From positions 1-5,895 of the forward strand of contig SKTJ01000276.1 in the NCBI GenBank assembly GCA_007122565.1: a DNA stretch of 5,895 bases. Reading direction: 5' to 3'. The notes below the pieces were generated by a model. That model was not told the DNA's origin. It was given only the letters and a program-made list of their open reading frames with translations, and did no database searches. The translations under genes were made by a program, and so were the position numbers. Positions 1 through 5,216 of the stretch are shown piece by piece; position 1 is the first letter of the stretch, and each line of letters starts with the position of its first letter. This DNA comes from Syntrophomonadaceae bacterium (GTDB taxonomy: Bacteria > Bacillota > Dethiobacteria > DTU022 > UBA8154).

Positions 1-57
1 ATCGGCCTGGCGTTTGTTACATTAACCGTCACAAGAATTAAAAAAAGAAAAAACTAA
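1..57 (+). CDS. C-terminal end of an unidentified, probably membrane-anchored protein (partial)
   Basis: Frame 1 is open from the window edge to a TAA at 55-57 and gives 18 residues: a hydrophobic run (IGLAFVTLTVT) followed by a basic end (RIKKRKN). A hydrophobic helix with a lysine/arginine-rich cytoplasmic tail is the usual ending of a transporter or a single-pass anchored protein. The other two frames close with less protein-like endings. The 73 bases between this stop and the next start contain no T-tailed hairpin, so the gene may be cotranscribed with the iron-sulfur subunit that follows. That would fit a permease in a purine or hydroxylase operon, but this is only inference. Too little is present to name a family. 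Confidence 0.4.
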   Translation: MGLAFVTLTVTRIKKRKN

Positions 58-117
58 CACTTCAGTGCCAGATGACGTTTCCACTAAGCAAGAGGTTTCT
101 TGGCATAGCGTATGAAA

Positions 118-124
118 AGAGGTG
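118..124 (+). promoter_or_regulatory. Ribosome binding site that decides the start of the iron-sulfur subunit gene
   Basis: AGAGGTG lies six bases upstream of the ATG at 131. The in-frame GTG at 122 lies inside this Shine-Dalgarno sequence and has no binding site of its own, so ATG 131 is preferred over GTG 122, a difference of three residues. Confidence 0.7.
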
Positions 125-130
125 CTGTCC

Positions 131-604
131 ATGAAAAAACACCTGACGTTTACCCTTAACGGGAATGCTGTAACGGTGGAAATGTTACCCCATGCCCTTT
201 TGTTGGATGTGCTCAGAGAAACACTGGACCTTACCGGCACCAAGCGCGGTTGCGGTGAGGGTGAGTGCGGGGCGTGCACGGTAATTGTTAATGGTGCCAC
301 CGTAAATTCCTGCATCTATCCGGCCTGGAAGGTGGAAAACTGTGATGTGCTGACGGTGGAAGGCCTGGGCACCCGGGAAGAGCATCATCCCCTGCAGCAG
401 TCCTTTCTGGAAAAAGGAGCGGTGCAGTGCGGTTTCTGTACACCGGGCATGCTCATGTCCAGCTACGCCCTACTTCAAAAAAATAAAGAGCCTGACGAAA
501 AAGAGATCAAAAAAGCACTGGCCGGCAACCTCTGCCGCTGTACCGGCTATAAGAAGATCATCGGGGCTGTTAAGGATGCAGCCCGCATGCTAAACATGCC
601 CTAA
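131..604 (+). CDS. [2Fe-2S] small subunit of a xanthine dehydrogenase/aldehyde oxidase/CO dehydrogenase (CoxS) family molybdo-hydroxylase
   Basis: The protein has 157 residues, the normal length for the separate small subunit of molybdenum hydroxylases. An N-terminal plant-ferredoxin-like domain carries the motif GCGEGECGACTV, with Cys41, Cys46, Cys49 and Cys61 as ligands of one [2Fe-2S] cluster. The C-terminal four-helix domain carries QCGFCTPGM (Cys100, Cys103) and LCRCTGY (Cys135, Cys137) for the second cluster. In the family this cytoplasmic subunit passes electrons from the molybdopterin subunit to a flavin subunit. Both cluster sites look intact. The substrate cannot be read from this subunit: xanthine, other purines, nicotinate, aldehydes and CO are all possible. 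No molybdenum or FAD subunit follows it, and the few codons visible upstream do not look like one. It may therefore be the last gene of an operon lying mostly outside the window, or be separated from its partners. Confidence 0.95.
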   Translation: MKKHLTFTLNGNAVTVEMLPHALLLDVLRETLDLTGTKRGCGEGECGACTVIVNGATVNSCIYPAWKVENCDVLTVEGLGTREEHHPLQQSFLEKGAVQCGFCTPGMLMSSYALLQKNKEPDEKEIKKALAGNLCRCTGYKKIIGAVKDAARMLNMP

Positions 605-780
605 ACATGTTCGCCTATAATTATAATTTTGTTTAGGGAGAGAAAAATGATCTAAATGCTACAAGTAAGACTTGAGATTTTGGTTGTACATTGCTTAATG
701 CTAATAATCAGTTGTAGAACAGACACAAGGGGCTTAATAGGTTGTACCAAGATCTATTGTGGGAGAAATTCTTTTGAATG

Positions 781-817
781 TATCCTCTTCACAACAAAAT
801 GAAGAGGGTATTTATTT
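781..817 (+). terminator. Rho-independent terminator
   Basis: An 11-bp stem pairs 781-791 with 800-810. Its core, CCTCTTCA/TGAAGAGG, is perfect, with one G-T pair and two A-T pairs at the base. The loop is eight bases (CAACAAAA) and the tail is T-rich (TTTATTTGTT). It lies about 180 bases after the iron-sulfur subunit stop and directly before the next promoter, so it most likely ends the upstream transcript. Confidence 0.75.
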
Positions 818-818
818 G

Positions 819-847
819 TTGCAAGAGTACATAAGGATTGGTATTAT
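819..847 (+). promoter_or_regulatory. Putative sigma-A extended -10 promoter for the HAD phosphatase gene
   Basis: A -35 element TTGCAA (819-824) is followed by a 17-base spacer and a -10 element TATTAT (842-847). The -10 element is preceded by TGG, which matches the extended -10 TGn motif. The promoter lies just after the terminator and predicts a start near 854 and a leader of about 140 bases. The -35 box matches four of six consensus bases and the -10 box five of six. Confidence 0.5.
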
Positions 848-982
848 ACGAAAAAGGGAAGACGCAATACAATAATTTATTCCTTGTGATACAACAATTC
901 ACGATTACCAGTAAATATATTTGTAAAGTTGCACGGCATTATCCCCACATCCATCCTTGGATCAAACTGTTTCAATAAATAA

Positions 983-990
983 GAGGTGAT
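983..990 (+). promoter_or_regulatory. Ribosome binding site that decides the GTG start of the HAD phosphatase
   Basis: GAGGTGAT is an exact complement of the usual 16S rRNA 3' tail and ends four bases before the GTG at 995. The in-frame GTG at 986 falls inside this site, so GTG 995 is the likely start. The same octamer precedes the small membrane protein gene (1893-1900, five bases before the ATG at 1906). Confidence 0.75.
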
Positions 991-994
991 ACAA

Positions 995-1648
995 GTGAAA
1001 GCGAAGGCCGTTATTTTTGATCTTGACGGGACTCTTCTGAATACCTTGCAAGATTTGGGGGAGGCCATGAATGTTGTGTTACGGGAGCACGGCTTTCCCG
1101 TACATCCTGTGGATGCGTACCGGCATCTTTTGGGGGAGGGGATGGATGCACTGGTACGTCAGGCTCTGCCGGAGGTAGAGAGAGATAAAACCCTGGTGGC
1201 AAGGTTGATGGAAAAGATGCAGGATGAATATGACCGGCGCTGGCAGGACCATACCCAAGCATATTCCGGTGTGCCGGAAATGCTGGATGAGCTGGAACGG
1301 CGTGGCCTGCCCAAGGCTATCTTAACTAACCATCAGCATCATTTTATGGTACAGATGGTGGAGAAATTCCTGGGGGCCTGGTCATTTACCGTTCTACGGG
1401 GGGTCTTGCCGGGAGCACCCCGCAAGCCGGACCCTGCTGTTGCCTTGGAAATTGCCCGGAAAATGGAGCTGCCACCGCAGGAGATTGTGTTAGTAGGTGA
1501 TTCAGGCATTGACATGCTGACGGCTCGTGCGGCGGGGATGGTTGCTGCCGGCGTGTTATGGGGGTATCGTGACGCCACGGAATTGCTGGAAACCGGAGCA
1601 CAGAAACTTTTAACCGGCCCCCACGAACTTATTAATATTTTGGCTTAA
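995..1648 (+). CDS. HAD-superfamily hydrolase, phosphoglycolate phosphatase (Gph)-like
   Basis: The protein has 217 residues from the GTG start, typical of subfamily IA HAD phosphatases. All four HAD motifs are present. Motif I is DLDGTLLNT, with nucleophile Asp9 and acid/base Asp11. Motif II is the Thr in AILTNH (Thr111). Motif III is the Lys in RKPDP (Lys144). Motif IV is VGDSGIDM (Asp169, Asp173), which binds Mg2+. An alpha-helical cap lies between motifs I and II (about residues 15-85), and the GEGMDALVRQALP segment resembles phosphoglycolate phosphatases. The expected activity is cytoplasmic, Mg2+-dependent hydrolysis of a small phosphate ester. Substrate cannot be assigned from sequence, since Gph, PpaX pyrophosphatase and sugar-phosphate phosphatases look alike. 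The gene has its own promoter and terminator, so it appears monocistronic. Confidence 0.9.
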   Translation: MKAKAVIFDLDGTLLNTLQDLGEAMNVVLREHGFPVHPVDAYRHLLGEGMDALVRQALPEVERDKTLVARLMEKMQDEYDRRWQDHTQAYSGVPEMLDELERRGLPKAILTNHQHHFMVQMVEKFLGAWSFTVLRGVLPGAPRKPDPAVALEIARKMELPPQEIVLVGDSGIDMLTARAAGMVAAGVLWGYRDATELLETGAQKLLTGPHELINILA

Positions 1649-1686
1649 CTATAATAACCGCGAACAGGCAAAATGATCTCACCTTT

Positions 1687-1711
1687 GCAGCCCTAAACGG
1701 CTGTTTTCTTT
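1687..1711 (+). terminator. Probable short intrinsic terminator after the HAD phosphatase gene
   Basis: CAGCC (1688-1692) pairs with GGCTG (1699-1703) across a six-base loop, with a flanking G-T pair, and is followed by TTTTCTTT. The stem is short (five to six pairs), but the position about 40 bases after the stop and the T-tail fit a terminator. Confidence 0.5.
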
Positions 1712-1792
1712 ATACTGTGGAAGAGATTTTATCCATTTGGCATGTAATAATCAAACATCACGGGGCCAAGTTCCATTTCAATTTATGGTGAC

Positions 1793-1821
1793 TTGAAAGA
1801 ACTGCTACGATCTGATAATAT
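1793..1821 (+). promoter_or_regulatory. Putative sigma-A promoter for the small membrane protein gene
   Basis: TTGAAA (1793-1798) is followed by a 17-base spacer and TAATAT (1816-1821), preceded by TGA as an extended -10 element. An alternative -10, GATAAT at 1814-1819, overlaps it. The predicted start near 1828 gives a leader of about 78 bases. No other distinctive element was seen in 1712-1905. Confidence 0.5.
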
Positions 1822-1905
1822 TTTAGCTGTGCCTTGTTATACCGAAAATAAAATTTCCTGTGGCAGAGGGATACGGTCCGTTGACCAAAATCGAGGTGAT
1901 AGAAT

Positions 1906-2253
1906 ATGGATGCCACATCGCTGTATGTGTTACTGTTTTTTGTCGTTATGCTTATATCTATGCTTTTACTCTCAACGTTTTTACAGAGGCGTGCTGTTAT
2001 TGCCATCAGGAAGGTTTTTCATAGGAAAAATGCATTGACAGCAGAAAATGCAATCGACCCTGAAGAGCTTGGTCTCAAGCACCAGCATGCGTTATTAAAG
2101 AAACGCGATTACAGACGGCAGGCAGTGCAACTCTTGATGAACATTCAGGTTATCCGGACAACAGAAGCTGACAAGCTATATTTTTCTGAAGAAAAGCTTA
2201 CTTCTTTGAGGATGGAAGGCTCTAAACTTGTAAAAATCATGTTGCCAAAATAG
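1906..2253 (+). CDS. Small single-pass membrane protein of unknown function
   Basis: The 115-residue protein begins at an ATG placed five bases after a GAGGTGAT ribosome binding site. Residues about 5-26 form one strongly hydrophobic helix (SLYVLLFFVVMLISMLLLSTF). A basic segment (QRRAVIAIRKVFHRK) follows and suggests that the tail lies in the cytoplasm. The remaining 75 or so residues are charged and probably helical (EELGLKHQHALLKKRDYRR). There is no signal-peptidase site, cysteine pattern or catalytic motif that I recognise, and I do not know the family. The gene is visibly AT-richer than its neighbours: about 41% GC over 240 bases counted here, against about 63% in two counted lines of cimA. 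It has its own promoter and lies upstream of cimA, which has a separate promoter, so no functional link is shown. The clear start supports a real gene. Confidence 0.7.
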   Translation: MDATSLYVLLFFVVMLISMLLLSTFLQRRAVIAIRKVFHRKNALTAENAIDPEELGLKHQHALLKKRDYRRQAVQLLMNIQVIRTTEADKLYFSEEKLTSLRMEGSKLVKIMLPK

Positions 2254-2336
2254 AGTAAGGGATGATGCCACAGTGAATCCATGAATACAAATAATGGAAT
2301 TATTATAATATTCGCCGATTATGATGCTGCCGGCGG

Positions 2337-2366
2337 TAGACATGCCCGAAGTTCGTGTAGTATAAT
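2337..2366 (+). promoter_or_regulatory. Sigma-A-type promoter of cimA and the downstream operon
   Basis: TAGACA (2337-2342, five of six consensus bases) is followed by an 18-base spacer and a perfect TATAAT (2361-2366). The predicted start near 2373 gives a leader of about 38 bases, with the ribosome binding site GGGAGGA at 2399-2405, five bases before the ATG. Confidence 0.65.
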
Positions 2367-2372
2367 GATTCC

Positions 2373-2392
2373 ATTGTTATAATTATTACAAT
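2373..2392. promoter_or_regulatory. Operator-like palindrome at the cimA transcription start; Fur-family (PerR-like) box candidate
   Basis: The 20 bases form a palindrome with nine of ten positions paired (ATTGTTATAA and TTATTACAAT). Inside it, 2377-2391 reads TTATAATTATTACAA. This matches the 7-1-7 PerR box consensus TTATAATnATTATAA at 13 of 14 defined positions, and the Fur and Zur forms at 11 of 14 each. It begins at the predicted transcription start, a position suited to repression. A poorer match (11 of 14) lies at 2294-2308. The match is seen in the sequence; binding by a Fur-family protein is inference, and AT-rich sequence raises the chance background. Confidence 0.4.
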
Positions 2393-2410
2393 ATCGCCGG
2401 GAGGAAACTG

Positions 2411-4054
2411 ATGACTGATTTGTACGTTTATGATACGACTTTAAGGGATGGCTCACAGCGTGAGGGCATCTCCTTTTCCGTTAACGATAAGCTTCAGATC
2501 GCCCAACTCCTGGATGAGCTGGGTGTTGATTATATTGAGGGCGGTTGGCCCGGTTCCAATCCCAAGGATATGGAGTTTTTTGCCCGTGCCCGGGAGGAAC
2601 TCTCCCTAAGCCACAGCAAGATTGTTGCTTTTGGCAGCACGCGCCATGCCCATTCCGACGTTGAGAATGATGTTAATGTGCGTGCCCTGCTGGAGGCGGG
2701 GACACCGGCGGTAACAGTGGTAGGAAAAAGTTGGGATTTTCATGTTTTTCATGCCCTGGACACCACCCTTGAGGAAAACCTTGCTATGATCACTGATACC
2801 GTCGCTTATTTGAAAGGGAAGGGGCTGGAGGTGCTCTTTGATGCTGAGCACTTTTTTGACGGTTACAATGAAAACCGGGATCATGCCATGGCCACGCTGG
2901 AGGCGGCGGCCCGGGGCGGTGCCGATACTATCATCCTTTGCGACACCAATGGGGGCACCATGCCCCTGGAGATGCGCGCAGTAATCCAGCAGGTTAAGGA
3001 GCACATAAATGTTCCCCTGGGGATTCACTCTCACAACGATGCCGACATGGCCGTGGCTAATTCCATAATCGCCTTGCAGAGTGGTGCAACGCATGTGCAG
3101 GGTACCATTAATGGTTATGGTGAACGATGCGGCAATGCGGATCTTTGTGCTATTATTGCGAATATCCATTTGAAAATGAAGATAGATAAGTTTTCACCCG
3201 AGCAGATGAAGAAGCTAACGGCCGTTTCCAAGTTGATCTCCGAACTGGCAAATGTGCGGCCGCTGGTCAGCCAGCCGTATGTGGGGCGTAATGCTTTTAC
3301 CCATAAGGGTGGTATCCACGTGGACGCCGTGGTAAAACAGTCCCGCACATACGAGCATGCCAGCCCGGAAGCAGTGGGTAACAAACGGCGCATCCTCGTC
3401 TCCGAGCTGGCAGGCAAGAGTAACATTCTTTTTAAAATGCAGGATAAGTTCTCCCAATTCGGGGAACTTCTGCAGACAAAAGATGTATTAAAACAGATTA
3501 AAAAAATGGAGTATGAAGGCTATCAGTTCGAGGGTGCGGACGGTTCTTTTGAACTGATTATCTGGAAGACGATGGATACCTACAAGCCTCTGTTTAAGCT
3601 GGAAGGATTCCGCGTCATTGTTGATAAACAACGGCGCGGCGATGATCTCTATGTGGAGGCGACGATCAAGGTGAAGGTTGGTGACCGTGTCATGCATACG
3701 GCTGCCGAGGGCGACGGGCCGGTTAACGCCATGGATAATGCCCTGCGCAAAGCACTGGAGGGATTTTACCCCAAACTGAAAGGTATCCGGCTGGTGGACT
3801 ACAAGGTGCGTGTCCTGGAGGGGCGGGACGGCACGGCTGCACGGGTGCGGGTCTTGATTATCACACAGAACGGTGATAAGCGCTGGGGTACGGTCGGGGT
3901 ATCCGAAAATATTATCGAGGCCAGTTGGATTGCCCTCGTAGACAGCATTGAATACGGGTTACTCTATGAAAGCAGCCCATCTTTGGATGAATTAAAAAAG
4001 GCCCTCGATGCGTTGCCCTGGGATTATGAACATTTGGAGCAGCCGTTGGCATAG
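2411..4054 (+). CDS. cimA: (R)-citramalate synthase
   Basis: The 547-residue protein belongs to the DRE-TIM metallolyase family of alpha-isopropylmalate, homocitrate and citramalate synthases. It condenses acetyl-CoA with pyruvate to (R)-citramalate, the first step of the threonine-independent route to 2-oxobutanoate and isoleucine. The catalytic barrel (about 1-280) opens with YDTTLRDGSQREG, in which Arg12 and Asp13 are the catalytic and metal-binding pair. It also contains GIHSHND (metal ligands His206 and His208) and GYGERCGNADL (Asn242). HKGGIHVDAV (298-307) begins the linker region, and about 395-525 is the LeuA-type C-terminal regulatory domain, where isoleucine feedback acts in relatives. 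The length, the early GISFSVNDK and YIEGGWPGSNPKD segments and the family pattern favour citramalate synthase over leuA or nifV. The start follows GGGAGGA by five bases. The gene heads an apparent operon with no terminator before the next gene, 48 bases on. Confidence 0.93.
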   Translation: MTDLYVYDTTLRDGSQREGISFSVNDKLQIAQLLDELGVDYIEGGWPGSNPKDMEFFARAREELSLSHSKIVAFGSTRHAHSDVENDVNVRALLEAGTPAVTVVGKSWDFHVFHALDTTLEENLAMITDTVAYLKGKGLEVLFDAEHFFDGYNENRDHAMATLEAAARGGADTIILCDTNGGTMPLEMRAVIQQVKEHINVPLGIHSHNDADMAVANSIIALQSGATHVQGTINGYGERCGNADLCAIIANIHLKMKIDKFSPEQMKKLTAVSKLISELANVRPLVSQPYVGRNAFTHKGGIHVDAVVKQSRTYEHASPEAVGNKRRILVSELAGKSNILFKMQDKFSQFGELLQTKDVLKQIKKMEYEGYQFEGADGSFELIIWKTMDTYKPLFKLEGFRVIVDKQRRGDDLYVEATIKVKVGDRVMHTAAEGDGPVNAMDNALRKALEGFYPKLKGIRLVDYKVRVLEGRDGTAARVRVLIITQNGDKRWGTVGVSENIIEASWIALVDSIEYGLLYESSPSLDELKKALDALPWDYEHLEQPLA

Positions 4055-4102
4055 GCCGGGCAGGGCAGCGGATGAGTCTGGCGAAGCTCCGGGGGTGAAT
4101 AG

Positions 4103-5200
4103 ATGAACACAAATAACGAGCATGTTGCAAAGGCAGATTTTCTTTACGGCACTGCCACAGGAATCGGTAGCATGCCCCATCTTGATCTAAACGAGGCGCT
4201 TCGCCTCGTTTTTCAGACACTGCCGCAGGGGCCACACTGGCCCCAACTTCCCACCCGGGGGCGGGAGGAAGGATTTGCCCGTCAGTATCTGCATGCTCTG
4301 GAGAGGTTGGGGTTACTGGACACAGCAGGTGATCCCCCCTTTTTCCATAACCGGGAGGCAGGCTGGCCTGCCAGGTTGGAGCGTTTTTATAACCTCTGCC
4401 TGCAGGCGGAGGAGGGTGGAGGCCTTACAGAGGTGCTGCGGCATTTTTCCTTCCCGGATGGGGCGGCGGATGGATTTTATGCGTTTTTGAAAGAGCCGTG
4501 GCGCTTAAGCGCTTCCCCTGCACAATACATAAAAGGCCAGATCAGCGGCCCCCTTTCCCTTGGTTTACAGGTTAATGCAGGCGATGGGACAGCTGCGTTC
4601 TATCACACCGAATTGAGGGAGATCATTACCCGAACGCTTGCCCTGCTGGCCCGTTGGCAGGTGCGTGCCCTCAGGCGGGATTCCCGCCCCGTCCTTATAT
4701 TTATTGACGAACCGGCCCTCCTTTCTTATGGTCAGTCTGCCTATGTTTCTCTTTCCCGCACCGCTATTAAAGAAAGCCTGGCAGAGGTCATAAGAGCGAT
4801 TACGGCTGAAGGTGGCTATGCCGGGGTGCACTGTTGCTCCGGTGTGGATTGGTCCATTTTATTTGAATTGCCGCTGCACGCGGTAAATTTTGATGCGTAC
4901 AGTTATTTTTCATCCCTCCTCGTATACACTGATGGGTTGGAGTCGTTTTTGCAGCGGGGCGGATGCCTGGCCTGGGGGCTGGTTCCCACTTCCCCGTCTG
5001 TGGAAACGGAAAATGTGGAGTCGTTGTTGCAATTATTTAATGAAGGGATTGGGCGTTTGGCAAATAAGGGGGTTACGCAGAAGCTCTTGCGGGAACAATA
5101 TCTCCTGACACCCAGTTGTGGGACGGCCACCCTCACCACAACTCAGGCAGAACGGGTTTATCACCTGTTAGGGGAATTGCAGGCGCGGTTAATCAAATAG
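4103..5200 (+). CDS. Stand-alone MetE-like (cobalamin-independent methionine synthase C-terminal domain) methyltransferase-family protein
   Basis: The 365-residue protein is about half the length of classical MetE and corresponds to its catalytic barrel, of the UROD/MetE superfamily. Recognisable segments are GTATGIGSMPHLD (17-29, the family opening), KGQISGPLSLG (144-154), FIDEPAL (200-206, as in MetE), GVHCCSG (241-247) and TPSCGTATL (336-344). His243, Cys245 and Cys339 occupy the positions of MetE zinc ligands, and Asp264 in VNFDAYSY may replace the usual glutamate ligand. A thiol methyl transfer using zinc is therefore likely. Lacking the N-terminal half, it probably does not use methyl-tetrahydrofolate as MetE does; a corrinoid-protein or other methyl donor is inference. 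The start follows GGGGGTGA by four bases. It is 48 bases after cimA and 16 bases before the M42 gene, consistent with one operon. A terminator-like hairpin lies within codons 29-37. Confidence 0.8.
   Translation: MNTNNEHVAKADFLYGTATGIGSMPHLDLNEALRLVFQTLPQGPHWPQLPTRGREEGFARQYLHALERLGLLDTAGDPPFFHNREAGWPARLERFYNLCLQAEEGGGLTEVLRHFSFPDGAADGFYAFLKEPWRLSASPAQYIKGQISGPLSLGLQVNAGDGTAAFYHTELREIITRTLALLARWQVRALRRDSRPVLIFIDEPALLSYGQSAYVSLSRTAIKESLAEVIRAITAEGGYAGVHCCSGVDWSILFELPLHAVNFDAYSYFSSLLVYTDGLESFLQRGGCLAWGLVPTSPSVETENVESLLQLFNEGIGRLANKGVTQKLLREQYLLTPSCGTATLTTTQAERVYHLLGELQARLIK
4189..4213 (+). terminator. Terminator-like hairpin inside the MetE-like coding region
   Basis: A perfect 10-bp stem pairs 4189-4198 with 4202-4211 around a three-base loop (CTT), and the T-run TTTTT covers 4209-4213. 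In form it is a textbook intrinsic terminator, but it lies about 87-111 bases into an intact gene. It may act only when the gene is not being translated, or it may be a chance product of the coding sequence (NEALRLVF). Confidence 0.35.
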
Positions 5201-5216
5201 AAAGGGGGAGGTACAT

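Larger units (their letters stand above)
605..994 (+). other. Intergenic region between the iron-sulfur subunit and HAD phosphatase genes
   Basis: No convincing gene was found in these 390 bases. The region is AT-rich. It begins with two adjacent TATAAT hexamers (616-627) that lack a matching -35 box, so they are not called as a promoter. An intrinsic terminator (781-817) and a promoter (819-847) follow. From the predicted transcript start near 854 to the GTG at 995 there is a leader of about 140 bases. I recognise no riboswitch or T-box consensus in it; only short dyads are present, such as ATCCA/TGGAT around 948-962. Confidence 0.7.
2290..2399. repeat. Imperfect inverted and direct repeats bracketing the cimA promoter
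   Basis: AATAATGGAAT (2290-2300) is an inverted copy of ATTCCATTGTT (2368-2378), with 10 of 11 Watson-Crick pairs plus one G-T. A direct repeat is also present: 2302-2317 (ATTATAATATTCGCCG) recurs at 2385-2399 with one substitution and one missing base. The arms flank the -35 and -10 elements. They may be paired regulator sites or remains of a small repeat element. Low base complexity lowers the significance of the AT parts, but GGAAT/ATTCC and CGCCG are included. Confidence 0.5.

Noticed and set aside
66..105. Dyads TGCCA/TGGCA and CAAGA/TCTTG before the iron-sulfur subunit gene
   Set aside because: The stems are short and mutually competing, and no T-tail follows, so neither a terminator nor a riboswitch can be supported.
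616..627. Two adjacent TATAAT hexamers after the iron-sulfur subunit gene
   Set aside because: No -35 hexamer lies 16-18 bases upstream of either and there is no extended -10 TG. The sequence downstream leads only to a two-codon frame and then the terminator.
656..802. A 48-codon open frame in the intergenic region, starting MLQVRLEILVV
   Set aside because: The nearest GGGAGAG is too far upstream for a good start, the composition is not protein-like, and the stop lies inside the terminator hairpin.
877..1068. A minus-strand frame across the start of the HAD gene
   Set aside because: It overlaps the conserved HAD motif I on the opposite strand and has no family features. The same applies to the other minus-strand frames, which all shadow + strand genes.
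1793..2038. An 81-codon frame starting with TTG before the small membrane protein
   Set aside because: Its start coincides with the -35 box of the promoter, it has no ribosome binding site, and it overlaps the much better supported frame at 1906 in another phase.
2254..2410. A T-box leader upstream of the isoleucine-pathway gene
   Set aside because: The region before cimA is too short, and neither the conserved T-box sequence nor a terminator/antiterminator pair is visible.
4501..4512. Perfect 12-bp palindrome GCGCTTAAGCGC
   Set aside because: It lies within the MetE-like coding sequence with no T-tail, and about one such 12-bp palindrome is expected by chance in a window this size.
4674..4688. 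Hairpin GGCGGG/CCCGCC within the MetE-like gene
   Set aside because: There is no T-run after it and it is explained by coding sequence; a similar GGCAGG/CCTGCC dyad near 4366-4381 is equally ordinary.
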